From NCBI GenBank assembly GCA_938015875.1, contig CALLXE010000012.1:1-39917 (forward strand): 39,917 nt of DNA, written 5' to 3'. This stretch comes from an uncultured Robiginitomaculum sp. (GTDB lineage: Bacteria; Pseudomonadota; Alphaproteobacteria; Caulobacterales; Maricaulaceae). The notes under the pieces are model-generated. The model was given only the letters and a program-made list of their open reading frames with translations. It did no database searches and was not told the origin of the DNA. Positions 1-8,384 of the stretch are shown piece by piece. A program made the translations under genes and the position numbers. The stretch's first letter is position 1. Each line of letters opens with the position of its first letter.

Positions 1-1620
1 AACGTCGCGCAACATAGAGGTCATTTGCCGGGCGTAGGGCACGGCGTAGACCCGTTCGGGTTTGCGGCTTGATTGGGTGTAAAGGACGTTGCCGGACGTA
101 TCCGTGATTTTGGAAATGGAATAGGGCGTGCGTTTCAGGCCTTCATTGGCAAAGACCATATAGGCCGATGTCATATCAATCAGGGTGGCCTCGGATGCGC
201 CCAAAGCAATGGCATAATGAGCGCCCAGCTTAGAGCGTATTCCAAATCGGTTTCCAAGCTCGACAATCTTCGTCGGGCCCACCTCTGCGCCGACTTGGGC
301 GGCGACAGTATTAATCGAGAGCTTCAGAGCTTCGCGAATATTGATCGGGCCGCGATATGTTTTTGTATAATTTTCCGGCTGCCATCCTGCGATATTGATC
401 GGTTGATCAATACGCACCGTGCCCGGGGTAAAGCCGTTTTCAAACGCTGCAGCATAAACAAAGGGCTTAAACGCTGACCCCGGCTGGCGCTGCGCCTGAA
501 CCGCGCGATTAAACTTGCTGGCCGTATAATCACGCCCGCCGACGAGCGCGCGCACAGCGCCTGTTTCCGTGTCCAAACTGACTAAAGCGCCTTCGGTGAC
601 TTTGCGCGTTTTTTCATATTTGGTGATAACATCTGTGATAGATTTGTGCGCCCGGGTCTGCAGCGCCGGATCAAGTGTGCTGTGAATAATCAAATCTTGG
701 GCGCGGCCGCCGACAAAGCCTTTTGCCTGTTCTGCGATCATGTCAAACGCGTAACCGATAACGGCGTCATCAATAGCGCCTTCGTCGCCGGCTATGATTT
801 GCGCCGGATTAACTTCGGCCTCAGACATTTGCTCGATACCGATCATGCCAAGATTAGCCATGTTTTGCAGCACTAACCTTGCCCGAGCCAATGCGGCATC
901 CGGGTTTACCGACGGATCAAAGCGCGAGGGGGCTTTGGGCAATGCTGCGAGCAGGGCCGCTTCTGCGATTGAAACATCAGCGGCGGATTTGCCGAAATAG
1001 CGCTGCGAGGCGGCCTCGATGCCATAGGCGCTGTTGCCTAAATAAATCCGGTTTAAATAAAGTTCTAAAATTTCTTTTTTTGATAAAGTCTGCTCGACTT
1101 CATAAGAGAGATAAGCTTCCTGAAATTTGCGTTTATACGTCTGCTCCGGGGTCAGAACCATGGTTTTAACAAGCTGCTGGGTGAGTGTGGAGCCACCTTG
1201 AACCTTTGTGCCGGCCTTGGCATTTTCAAACATGGCGCGCAAAATCGCTTTGCGGTCCACGCCGGCATGGTCGTAGAACCGCTCGTCTTCAATGGCCAAA
1301 AACGCATCCGGTAAATGCTGCGGCAGATCTTCGAGGCGGTGGATTTTTCCGTAATGCGGCCCGCGGTGCCCGATACGTTTGCCGTCTTTATCCAGCAAAG
1401 TTACATTGGGCTGCACATTTAAATTCCACATCGCCTCTTTGGTCGGCAAATGCGGTAAGCCTTCGAAGAGATAAGCTTTGCCTTTAACGTATACTGCGCC
1501 TGCAATCAGGGCGAGCGCTAACATGATGCCGAAAAACCACTTCAGCCGGCGTTTCTTACGGTTGTCATTTGCCGCTTCTATGTCTGCCCGATAAGTTGTC
1601 ATAATCCCAAGCGCCATCAT
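1..1620 (-). CDS. mrcA: Penicillin-binding protein 1A, class A (5' part, runs off window)
   Basis: Bifunctional peptidoglycan synthase, anchored in the inner membrane, that polymerises lipid II and cross-links stem peptides. Seen: 540 codons open to the window edge; a short basic cytoplasmic tail; one membrane segment at about residues 24-44; a GT51 glycosyltransferase domain with EDERFYDH (E111 catalytic) and GGSTLTQQL (142-150); then a transpeptidase domain with the active-site motif SAFK (S382) and SIN shortly after. The KTG motif and the C-terminus lie beyond base 1; full-length family members have about 700-850 residues. ATG codons at 1620, 1617 and 1602 are in frame and none has a strong ribosome site, so the exact start is uncertain. 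It is divergent from ycgN, with 79 bases between them. The class A family assignment is secure. Confidence 0.93.
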   Translation of the reverse strand, partial: MMALGIMTTYRADIEAANDNRKKRRLKWFFGIMLALALIAGAVYVKGKAYLFEGLPHLPTKEAMWNLNVQPNVTLLDKDGKRIGHRGPHYGKIHRLEDLPQHLPDAFLAIEDERFYDHAGVDRKAILRAMFENAKAGTKVQGGSTLTQQLVKTMVLTPEQTYKRKFQEAYLSYEVEQTLSKKEILELYLNRIYLGNSAYGIEAASQRYFGKSAADVSIAEAALLAALPKAPSRFDPSVNPDAALARARLVLQNMANLGMIGIEQMSEAEVNPAQIIAGDEGAIDDAVIGYAFDMIAEQAKGFVGGRAQDLIIHSTLDPALQTRAHKSITDVITKYEKTRKVTEGALVSLDTETGAVRALVGGRDYTASKFNRAVQAQRQPGSAFKPFVYAAAFENGFTPGTVRIDQPINIAGWQPENYTKTYRGPINIREALKLSINTVAAQVGAEVGPTKIVELGNRFGIRSKLGAHYAIALGASEATLIDMTSAYMVFANEGLKRTPYSISKITDTSGNVLYTQSSRKPERVYAVPYARQMTSMLRDV

Positions 1621-1699
1621 ACTGTGTTGCGCCCGGCTAATATCTTGTGCAAAACCGCGCGACGTCAACGTGCTCTAGCACATCAATTAAGAGCAAAAT

Positions 1700-2170
1700 A
1701 TGTCAAATTCTCCGTTTTGGAAAACTAAAACACTCGCGCAGATGGATAATGCCGAATGGGAATCGCTTTGTGACGGATGCGGGAAATGCTGCTGCATTCG
1801 CATGGAAGATGAAGATAACGGAAAAATCTACGTTACCAATGTCTCGTGCAAGCTGTTTGATCCGGCGACGTGCCGCTGCGTTGATTATGAAGACCGGCGC
1901 AAGACCGTCCCTGATTGCGTTCAGGTGACGCCGCAAAATATCCCGGCGCTGAAATGGATGCCGCAAACCTGCGCGTACCGACTTTTGTCCGAAGGCAAAG
2001 ATTTGCCGGATTATCACCACCTGATTACCGGTGACCGAAATTCCATCCACCGCGCCGGCATGAGCGTGCAGGACGCCGTCATCCCGGAGGGCCGGATTGA
2101 AGATGAAGACGATTTGCCCGGTTACATAACCGAATGGCCGGGCGAGCCAAAGGTGCTCAGCGAGGATTAA
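1700..2170 (+). CDS. ycgN: YcgN/UPF0260 cysteine-cluster protein
   Basis: Small cytosolic protein of the UPF0260 (YcgN) family, related to the YkgJ-type zinc/iron-chelating cysteine-cluster proteins. The molecular function is not established. Seen: 156 residues with the hallmark CxxCxxCC at C24, C27, C30 and C31, plus an extra C32; further cysteines at C50, C58, C60 and C73; and the family-typical blocks TCAYRLL and SVQDAVIPE. The length fits the family (about 150). The ATG at 1700 has only a weak purine stretch before it, but it gives the expected N-terminus with the W-x-x-L-C-D-G-C block at the usual place. It stands alone, divergent from PBP1A. Confidence 0.9.
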   Translation: MSNSPFWKTKTLAQMDNAEWESLCDGCGKCCCIRMEDEDNGKIYVTNVSCKLFDPATCRCVDYEDRRKTVPDCVQVTPQNIPALKWMPQTCAYRLLSEGKDLPDYHHLITGDRNSIHRAGMSVQDAVIPEGRIEDEDDLPGYITEWPGEPKVLSED

Positions 2171-2269
2171 GTCGTGTCAAACCGGTCAGTCCAAAACTTA
2201 AAAGTTGTCTGTCCGGAGCTGATGCGTTACTTTGGGGCCTTATTATAAACTAAGGATAATGACCCCGAC

Positions 2270-3043
2270 ATGACAACGATTGCAGCCATCTCTGACGCGC
2301 TTATGACCGCCCGTAAAACCCGTACCGCCCTGGCGGATTTCCCCGGAGATTTACCGAAAACTCTCGATGAAGCTTACGCTGTGCAAATGCGGTCCGTCGG
2401 CCTGTTCGGCAAAGCGGTTGCCGGCTGGAAAGTTGGCGGCGTGCATCCTGATTTGGTGTCGACATGGAATGAGACCCGCATGGCAGGGCCCGCCTTTGAT
2501 GATACAGTCCATAGCTGCAAGACCGGTGATACGGTTGTTATGCCGATTTATCCCGGCGGTTTTGCGGCCGTTGAGGCTGAATATGTCGCCGTCATCGGCA
2601 CGCTCCCGGATCGGGACGTCACATTGGACGACATGGACGCCGTAGTGGACTCCCTGCATATCGGTGTAGAGGTCGCATCCTCTCCGATGAAAGAAATCAA
2701 TAATATCGGCCCGGCCGCCATCGTCAGCGATTTTGGCAATAATGCCGGCATTATTATCGGGCCGCAGATTGATAAAAATACTGATTTCCCGGCTCACGAT
2801 GTCAGTGTCACGATTGACGGTGTATTGGCCGGTAAAAAACCAAGTGGCCTCGGGGATAAAAGCCCTTATGGCGCAGTGGTGTTCTTGATCAATCATCTGC
2901 GCGCCAAAGGCGTGGCGCTTACGCCGGGAACGCCGATTGCGACCGGCGCCGTTTCCGGCGTGCACAGCGCCGATGACGGCTCACGAAGTCATGTCGTCTT
3001 TGAGGGCCTTGGCGATTTTTACGTCGAGCTTAAAGCGCAATAG
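2270..3043 (+). CDS. 2-keto-4-pentenoate hydratase-like protein (FAH fold)
   Basis: Predicted hydratase or decarboxylase of the fumarylacetoacetase-like superfamily (MhpD/DmpE/HpcG type). These enzymes add water to 2-keto-4-enoates using a divalent metal. Seen: 257 residues, the usual family length; the GWKVGG block near residue 50; EAEYVAVIG, carrying acidic residues typical of the metal site, near 103; GVEVASS near 128; and a C-terminal PGTPIATGAVSG loop. The substrate cannot be read from the sequence. kduI follows 46 bases later on the same strand, so a shared transcript and a role in sugar-acid breakdown are plausible but inferred. An AAGGA sits at 2252-2256, 13 bases before the ATG, which is rather far. 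A four-codon frame starting at 2259 overlaps the start. Confidence 0.8.
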   Translation: MTTIAAISDALMTARKTRTALADFPGDLPKTLDEAYAVQMRSVGLFGKAVAGWKVGGVHPDLVSTWNETRMAGPAFDDTVHSCKTGDTVVMPIYPGGFAAVEAEYVAVIGTLPDRDVTLDDMDAVVDSLHIGVEVASSPMKEINNIGPAAIVSDFGNNAGIIIGPQIDKNTDFPAHDVSVTIDGVLAGKKPSGLGDKSPYGAVVFLINHLRAKGVALTPGTPIATGAVSGVHSADDGSRSHVVFEGLGDFYVELKAQ

Positions 3044-3089
3044 TTTTTGACCGGTTTTCTCCGCATGCCCATCTCTGAAGGATTGAAAA

Positions 3090-3938
3090 ATGTATAAAAA
3101 GACTTACCTGGCAACCCATCCTGATATGATGAAGGATGTGGACAATGCCACCCTCAAAGACCGCTATCAGGTTGACGGTCTTTTTAACGCCGGCGAGGTT
3201 CGCCTGTTTTATTCCCACAATGAACGTTTGGTTATTGGCGGCGCGGCCCCGGTAAAAGGCGCGATATCTTTGCCAAAACATACAGAGCCGCCCTCTGCTG
3301 CCGGTCAATCCTTACTGGTGCGTCGTGAATTAGGTGTTTTTAATGTCAGCGAGAGCGCAGGCTGCGTGACTGTTGACGGCGAGAAAATCGCTTTGGGTCC
3401 GAAAGAGGCGCTTTATGTGCCAATGGGCACCACAGATGTCTCTTTTGAGAGTGACAGCGAAGCAAACCCGGTTCATTTCTACCTGATCAGCGCGTCTGCG
3501 GACAAAGCGCTTCCAATGAAAAAGATCACGTTGGAAATGGCCAATCCTGTTGAACGCGGCAGCGCGGCGGAATCTAATGAGCGGGTTATTTATCAATATA
3601 TCATTCCCGGCGTTTGCGAGAGTTGCTCACTTCTGGTGGGTATGACAGAATTGAAGCCCGGCAGCGTTTGGAACACTATGCCGCCGCATTTGCATGATCG
3701 CCGCTCTGAGGTTTATTTTTATTACGGTCTGGAAGCCGATGCTCGCGTCTTTCACTTCATGGGCGAGCCGGATAAAATTCGTCATTTGGTTTTGGAAAAT
3801 GAGGACGCAGTTATCTCTCCGCCATGGTCAATCCACATGGGCGCAGGAACATCCAATTATAAATTTATCTGGGGCATGGCGGGCGAAAACTTGGATTACA
3901 CAGATGTTTCCGTCATGGATATTTGCCAATTGGCTTAG
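3090..3938 (+). CDS. kduI: 5-keto-4-deoxyuronate isomerase KduI
   Basis: 4-deoxy-L-threo-5-hexosulose-uronate ketol-isomerase. It converts the unsaturated-uronate product of pectin or polyuronate breakdown into 2,5-diketo-3-deoxygluconate. Seen: 282 residues, close to the E. coli enzyme (278). The cupin zinc site is complete: H200 and H202 in [11 protein letters not shown]207 in the same motif, and H249 in the SIHMG turn. GAAGGA lies before the ATG. Its usual partner kduD and pectin lyases are absent from the window; only a FAH-fold hydratase gene lies upstream. E. coli KduI is also reported to act on galacturonate and glucuronate, so an alternative uronate role is possible. Confidence 0.92.
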   Translation: MYKKTYLATHPDMMKDVDNATLKDRYQVDGLFNAGEVRLFYSHNERLVIGGAAPVKGAISLPKHTEPPSAAGQSLLVRRELGVFNVSESAGCVTVDGEKIALGPKEALYVPMGTTDVSFESDSEANPVHFYLISASADKALPMKKITLEMANPVERGSAAESNERVIYQYIIPGVCESCSLLVGMTELKPGSVWNTMPPHLHDRRSEVYFYYGLEADARVFHFMGEPDKIRHLVLENEDAVISPPWSIHMGAGTSNYKFIWGMAGENLDYTDVSVMDICQLA

Positions 3939-3941
3939 ATT

Positions 3942-3962
3942 AAAAGCCTGCCGGTCGCTTTT
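3942..3962. terminator. Candidate bidirectional terminator
   Basis: AAAAGC and GCTTTT form a 6-bp stem around a 9-base loop, between the ends of kduI (+) and the DUF1501 gene (-). Both arms end in A/T runs, so it could work on either strand. The stem is short, so this is tentative. Confidence 0.4.
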
Positions 3963-3995
3963 AGGGGGCAGCGGCTTTAAGGCTTTAGAGGCCGG

Positions 3996-5231
3996 TCAGC
4001 GTATTAACCCGCTGATCGGCTTAATTGCTTTCAGATCCGGGAAAATTTTATCTGCGATAGCAGACTCTGATATTCCCATATGGTTGCGCAGTAAGGTTTT
4101 AAATATGCTTTCGACATGACTTGTCGGCATCAGGTCCCTGTCTTCAAAAAGCGCTTTGCCCGACAGGCCCGGCCAAGCGCCTAAAATCTGACCGCCTTTA
4201 ACTGCGCCGCCGGCGACAATTGCCAATCCGCCGGTGCCGTGATCTGTGCCGTTACTGCCGTTTTCCCGCGCTGTGCGGCCAAATTCCGACACGACCACGA
4301 CGGCGGTGTCTTTCCATACATCGCCAAGTTCAGATTTGATTGTCGTCAGGCCGGCCGCCAGATCTGTGAATAGCGCTGAGAGCCGCCGCTCTTGCCCGTA
4401 ATGGGTGTCCCAGCCGCCGGACTCAATGACCGCAATGCGCGGCCCGTCAGGGTCTTTCAACAGAGTTGCGGCAGCGAGCGTCGTATCCCCTAAATTGTTC
4501 GGACGCAGACGCATATCACTCATATCAGTCATACCGCTCATATCCGTCATATCAGACATGGCTTCAGCGCCGGACATCATCCCGCCCGTAGCCATTTCTT
4601 TTTCTTCCAAGGCTTGGGATATGGCTTTGTGGAACATCGGGTCACTGTCATACATGGCGTTGATGCGGTCCATGAAATCTTCTGAGACCTCCGGAAGCCG
4701 GCTTTCGGAATGCGTGCGCACGCCGGCCTTACCGAATAAGATCAAAGGGACGCTTGGGCCTAGCGCCAAACCCATGCGGGTATCGCCACTGTTCATCGCC
4801 AAAAGGGTGCGGTTCAGCCAGCCTGTCTTCATAACATAAGGCGCGCTGCCGAGCGTCTCGAGCATATTCTGCGCTTCGAAGTGGGACCGTGCGCGATAAG
4901 ACGTACTTGCCGCCGGGATAAAGGACAACTCCTTGGCATCAAACAATGTCTTTAGCGGGGTAAGTTTGGGATGCAGTCCAAAGCTGCCGTTCAAATCAAT
5001 CACCGGATTGTTTCCGCCGGGACGCGTCAGCGCCAGGCCGGGGCGCAGCTTTGCGTAGTCCCTGTCTGCATAGGGGGCCAGGGCATGCAGTCCGTCCATC
5101 GCCCCGCGCAGGACAATAACGATCAAACGTTTATCCGTGGGCGTTTTGGCAAAGGCCACCGGCCCCCGTGTCAACAGAGACGCACCGAGCAGCGACGTCG
5201 CTGCGGCAGTGAAATGGCGGCGATTCATCAT
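3996..5231 (-). CDS. DUF1501 family exported protein (Tat signal)
   Basis: Member of the DUF1501 family, exported proteins of the alkaline phosphatase/sulfatase-like superfamily with no settled function. Seen: 411 residues; a twin-arginine leader (NRRHF, then a hydrophobic stretch and AFA cleavage site near residue 28); RGAMDGLHALAP typical of the family; and the C-terminal blocks GGWDTHYGQ, VVVSEFGRTARENGSNGTDHGTGG and GGQILGAWPGL. AAAGGAG lies 6 bases before the ATG at 5231. It starts 2 bases after the DUF1800 stop, so the two are surely co-transcribed, as they usually are across bacteria. Oddity: a Met/Asp/Ser/Thr repeat tract at residues 225-240, encoded by near-identical short DNA units (4511-4560). 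Confidence 0.9.
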   Translation of the reverse strand: MMNRRHFTAAATSLLGASLLTRGPVAFAKTPTDKRLIVIVLRGAMDGLHALAPYADRDYAKLRPGLALTRPGGNNPVIDLNGSFGLHPKLTPLKTLFDAKELSFIPAASTSYRARSHFEAQNMLETLGSAPYVMKTGWLNRTLLAMNSGDTRMGLALGPSVPLILFGKAGVRTHSESRLPEVSEDFMDRINAMYDSDPMFHKAISQALEEKEMATGGMMSGAEAMSDMTDMSGMTDMSDMRLRPNNLGDTTLAAATLLKDPDGPRIAVIESGGWDTHYGQERRLSALFTDLAAGLTTIKSELGDVWKDTAVVVVSEFGRTARENGSNGTDHGTGGLAIVAGGAVKGGQILGAWPGLSGKALFEDRDLMPTSHVESIFKTLLRNHMGISESAIADKIFPDLKAIKPISGLIR

Positions 5232-5233
5232 GG

Positions 5234-6613
5234 CTATCTCCTTTGAAAGGCTGAACTGGCGAAAATCAGGGCGAGAGCATCTTCACGCGACGGCGCGCCC
5301 TTGATCATTCGGCGGGTTGCATTGTCAGTTGCGGGCGCAATTGTTACCTCAAATAAATCTTGAGGATTAACGGTCGGGCTCATTTTAGACGCATAGGCCC
5401 GCACCCACTCAATCCGGTGGATGAGGCTCTCCGGAGACAGCCAACGGTCCGTTTCCTCCGGCCATCCTGCAGGGGAGGGCGGTTTAAAAGGCTCTTGCCC
5501 CATAGCCTTTAAAGATTGGGTCAAATCTGCTCTTTTAATCTTTCGCCGCGGGTTTGCCGCAGATGTATCCGCGCGCATAACAGCCAACACCAAATCTTCA
5601 GGCGTTTTCAGTTTTGGCAAAGGGCTTGCCCATACAGAGTCCAGATCAATCAGCGCCAGTGTCACTTTGGTCAAATCGCCGCCTGTGTCGGTATACACCT
5701 TTGCCAGCGCGTCAATATCCGCCTGCGCCGGGGTATCGGAAATGAAATGCTTTGCCATTTTTGTGGCAATAAATTTTGCGGTAGACGGATGGACTGCTAA
5801 ATCGCGCAGCACAGCGACCAGTTCTTTCCCGCCGTCAGCGGAGTAAGTCTTGCCTAAAATAGTTTTCCTGCCCGGTTCATGGACGCCTGTATTGAATATC
5901 GTTCCGCCGGCAGGGGTTCTTTTTTCTGCGCTTGAATTAAACTCATCATCCGTTTTTTTAACCGTCCAGCCGGTCAGTACTTTAGCAAATTCAACAATAT
6001 CCTTTTGACTATATCCGCCCTTCGCGCCGAGCGTATGAAGTTCCAAAACCTCACGGGCCAAATTCTCATTTAAGTTTTTACCGCGCCTGCGTCCTCTGCG
6101 GGATTTCGGTCCGACCGAGACGATGTTATCCAAGTAAATCAGCATACCGGGATGGGTAACGGTCGCCAAAAGAAGCGTTTCAAATTTATCAAAAATATGT
6201 GGGCGAATAGCCTCCGTTTCATAGGCCGGTATCGCCGGGCCGATGAGGCCGCGCGTGCGCGATATTGTAAAATGGTTTGCCCAAAATTGCGTAAACCGTT
6301 CGACGACAGGCACCGCCGTCGTGATTTTGTGGGTTATGCGCGCTGTTTGGGCTGCGTTGAAATCGTTTCGCGTTTTGCGCGAGGCGACTTTACGTTTGGG
6401 ATCACCGTTTTCAGTTGTGGCGCGGATATAATAGTAATCTGCCAAAACGGATGCCGCGCTTGGCATTTTTATGAGGGCGTGGGGCCGTAAAAACTTGCGG
6501 CTGACTTGTGCTTTTACCCAATCACGCGGGGCGCCTTGCGTATTGGCAATATCAGCCGCGCTCATGCCGAGTCCAAAGCGATTAAGAGCAATGAAAGTCT
6601 CAATATTGCGCAT
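5234..6613 (-). CDS. DUF1800 domain-containing protein
   Basis: DUF1800 family protein of unknown biochemical function, almost always encoded just upstream of a DUF1501 gene. Seen: 459 residues; the N-terminal block ALNRFGLGMS; RFTQFWANHFTIS near residue 120; the family signature NENLAREVLELHTLG near residues 183-197; and a later block on failed or remaining residues typical of the family (FKPPSPAGWPEE). The start at 6613 has GGAG 5 bases upstream. No clear signal peptide is visible, unlike its DUF1501 partner. It is divergent from the GTA cluster, so the 156-base gap upstream holds promoters for both. Confidence 0.9.
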   Translation of the reverse strand: MRNIETFIALNRFGLGMSAADIANTQGAPRDWVKAQVSRKFLRPHALIKMPSAASVLADYYYIRATTENGDPKRKVASRKTRNDFNAAQTARITHKITTAVPVVERFTQFWANHFTISRTRGLIGPAIPAYETEAIRPHIFDKFETLLLATVTHPGMLIYLDNIVSVGPKSRRGRRRGKNLNENLAREVLELHTLGAKGGYSQKDIVEFAKVLTGWTVKKTDDEFNSSAEKRTPAGGTIFNTGVHEPGRKTILGKTYSADGGKELVAVLRDLAVHPSTAKFIATKMAKHFISDTPAQADIDALAKVYTDTGGDLTKVTLALIDLDSVWASPLPKLKTPEDLVLAVMRADTSAANPRRKIKRADLTQSLKAMGQEPFKPPSPAGWPEETDRWLSPESLIHRIEWVRAYASKMSPTVNPQDLFEVTIAPATDNATRRMIKGAPSREDALALIFASSAFQRR

Positions 6614-6769
6614 GTAAACTCCGTGTTTCCCCGTCCGATTTTATCGGATTATTGTTTCCAGTCTGACATATAAACGCAGCATTGTCTTTAATCTGTCGCA
6701 GAGCAGGAGAATATTCCTCAACATCAGGATTTAAATCCCCGCTGTAAAAATCGCAGCCATAGTCCGGTT
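6614..6769. promoter_or_regulatory. Divergent control region, DUF1800 gene / GTA cluster
   Basis: 156-base gap between the DUF1800 start (-) and GTA g1 (+); it must hold both promoters. Seen: a perfect inverted repeat TCCGAT-TTT-ATCGGA at 6634-6648, and AT-rich hexamers such as TATAAA near 6669-6674 without a well-spaced -35 match. The repeat could be an operator. No clean sigma-70 promoter stands out, which would fit activator-dependent GTA expression, but that is inference. Confidence 0.4.
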
Positions 6770-7102
6770 ATGACGGATGTTGATACAGAGGCGCTTTTGC
6801 GAGGCGTTGCATTTTTAAACGCAAAACTCGAAGCGCATCTGTGTGCAGAAGACCCGCCCGCAGGATCCGAAACGCCGGAGAAAATTGCCAAAGCCATCAG
6901 CGCGCTGATCAAAGCTCTAAAAGATGTGGATGCCTACAATCAAGCCATGCGCGAAAAAGATGAAAGCACACGCTATATTTCCTATGAAGATTACCCGCCC
7001 CTGCGCCCCGCCGACCGAGACGCCATCATTAAAAATCTCGAAACAGCTCACCTTCGCGTCGGAGTTGACCCGCAAGAAATTGAAACGCCTGAAGGATCAT
7101 GA
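6770..7102 (+). CDS. Putative GTA small terminase (g1-like)
   Basis: First gene of the GTA cluster, placed where RcGTA has g1, the small terminase subunit TerS. That subunit binds the large terminase and starts packaging. Seen: 110 residues; a mostly helical, charged protein with a central helix (residues about 39-60) and the motif YISYEDYPPLRPADRD. There is no recognisable helix-turn-helix, which agrees with the known lack of a DNA-binding domain in RcGTA TerS and its near-random packaging. The assignment rests mainly on position and size. The 3' end overlaps the start of the large terminase, suggesting coupled translation. No good ribosome site is visible before the ATG. Confidence 0.6.
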   Translation: MTDVDTEALLRGVAFLNAKLEAHLCAEDPPAGSETPEKIAKAISALIKALKDVDAYNQAMREKDESTRYISYEDYPPLRPADRDAIIKNLETAHLRVGVDPQEIETPEGS

Positions 7103-8327
7103 ACTTGTTGCGATTTTTACGGATTGGACTCGGCGCGGACATCCCTATCAATTCGGCCCTGACGATATTGACTGGGACATCTGGCTGCTTATGGGCGGGC
7201 GGGGGTGCGGGAAAACCCGCGCAGGATCTGAATGGATCAGAAACCGCGTGGCGAACGGTGCGGCCCGCCGCATCGCCCTTGTAGCCCCAACCTATAATGA
7301 CGCGCGCGAGGTTATGCTCGAAGGTGAGAGCGGGCTTTTAAATATCGGACAACCAAAAGAGCGCCCGGTCTATATCGCCTCGCGCCGGCGGTTGGAATGG
7401 CCTTGCGGCGCTATCGGGCAGATATTTTCAGCTGAAGAGCCGGACGGCTTGCGCGGGCCGCAATTTGATTGTGCGTGGGCGGATGAATTTTGCGCGTGGA
7501 GCTATCCCGAAGACACGCTGTCCAATTTGCGCCTGTGCTTGCGCCTTGGATTGATGCCGCAAATCATGATCACAACCACGCCCAAACCTGTGGAAGCCCT
7601 GCGCAATTTGATTGCCGCGCCCGGCGTGGCCGTGACCCGCGCGCGCACATCCGATAATCGCCATAATCTTGCCCCCGGCTTTATCCGCGCTATGGAAACC
7701 GCCTATGGCGGGAGCCGTTTGGGCCGCCAAGAGCTGAACGGAGAACTGCTGCTGGATACGCCGGGCGCGCTGTGGAATCGCGCGCAAATGGAGGCTGTCC
7801 AGATCGGGCACATCCCGGAGCTCTCGCGCATCATCGTCGCTGTTGATCCGCCGGTCACCAGCGGGCCTAAGGCGGATGCGTGCGGGATTATCGTCGCCGG
7901 CCTGACTGCGGACGGGCTGCGCGCCGTTATCTTGCATGACGCAACGGTTCAGGGGGAAACTCCGCGCGGCTGGGCAAGGGCGGTGATTACGGCCTGTGAA
8001 GGGTGGGACGCTGATTACATTTTGGCCGAAGTTAATCAGGGCGGCGAAATGGTACAGACAATTTTGACCTCCGAAGACGCCGGCATTCCTGTCCGCAATG
8101 TGCGCGCCCATATCAGCAAAACCCGCCGCGCCCAGCCGGTCGCTGTGCTGTATGAACAGGGCCGGGTGAAACATGCCGGGCGGTTCGCTGCGCTGGAGGA
8201 TGAGCTGTGCCGCATGGGCGCGCCGGACCCCGGCTGCAAAAGCCCTGATCGCGCGGACGCATTGGTTTGGGCGGTAACCGATTTACTTTTATCAAGACGC
8301 GGTGACCCCGCCGTGCGTCAAATTTAA
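7065..8327 (+). CDS. GTA large terminase (g2)
   Basis: Motor ATPase and nuclease that pumps DNA into the GTA head and cuts it when full. Seen, numbering from TTG 7065 (420 residues): Walker A GGRGCGKT at 44-51; Walker B/catalytic ADE with D140 and E141; the coupling motif TTTPKP; then an RNase H-like nuclease with D261 (VAVDPP), E322 in AEVNQGG, and D395/D398 in DRADALVWA. All key residues are present. The frame is open back to an ATG at 6924, but that stretch lies inside g1 in another frame. Similarity to GTA terminases begins near DWTRRG. I therefore favour TTG 7065 (GGAG adjacent) or TTG 7080. The start is uncertain; the identity is not. Confidence 0.93.
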   Translation: MTRKKLKRLKDHELVAIFTDWTRRGHPYQFGPDDIDWDIWLLMGGRGCGKTRAGSEWIRNRVANGAARRIALVAPTYNDAREVMLEGESGLLNIGQPKERPVYIASRRRLEWPCGAIGQIFSAEEPDGLRGPQFDCAWADEFCAWSYPEDTLSNLRLCLRLGLMPQIMITTTPKPVEALRNLIAAPGVAVTRARTSDNRHNLAPGFIRAMETAYGGSRLGRQELNGELLLDTPGALWNRAQMEAVQIGHIPELSRIIVAVDPPVTSGPKADACGIIVAGLTADGLRAVILHDATVQGETPRGWARAVITACEGWDADYILAEVNQGGEMVQTILTSEDAGIPVRNVRAHISKTRRAQPVAVLYEQGRVKHAGRFAALEDELCRMGAPDPGCKSPDRADALVWAVTDLLLSRRGDPAVRQI

Positions 8328-8384
8328 GTTGCCGTTTCGTTCTTTTGTCTTTGCGCGATTGCTTTGATCTGTTAGTCAGCCGTC

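Noticed and set aside
1670-1681. Palindrome GTGCT-CT-AGCAC between PBP1A and ycgN as an operator
   Set aside because: Perfect but only 5 bp per arm and without a matching known consensus; could easily be chance.
2351-2965. 204-codon minus-strand frame opposite the hydratase gene
   Set aside because: Shadow of the hydratase codons with no recognisable domain or start signal.
7099-7284. Small frame with a good ribosome site at the start of TerL, suggesting a frameshift
   Set aside because: The TerL frame itself carries the conserved N-terminal block and Walker A without a break, so no frameshift is needed; this frame has no similarity to terminases.
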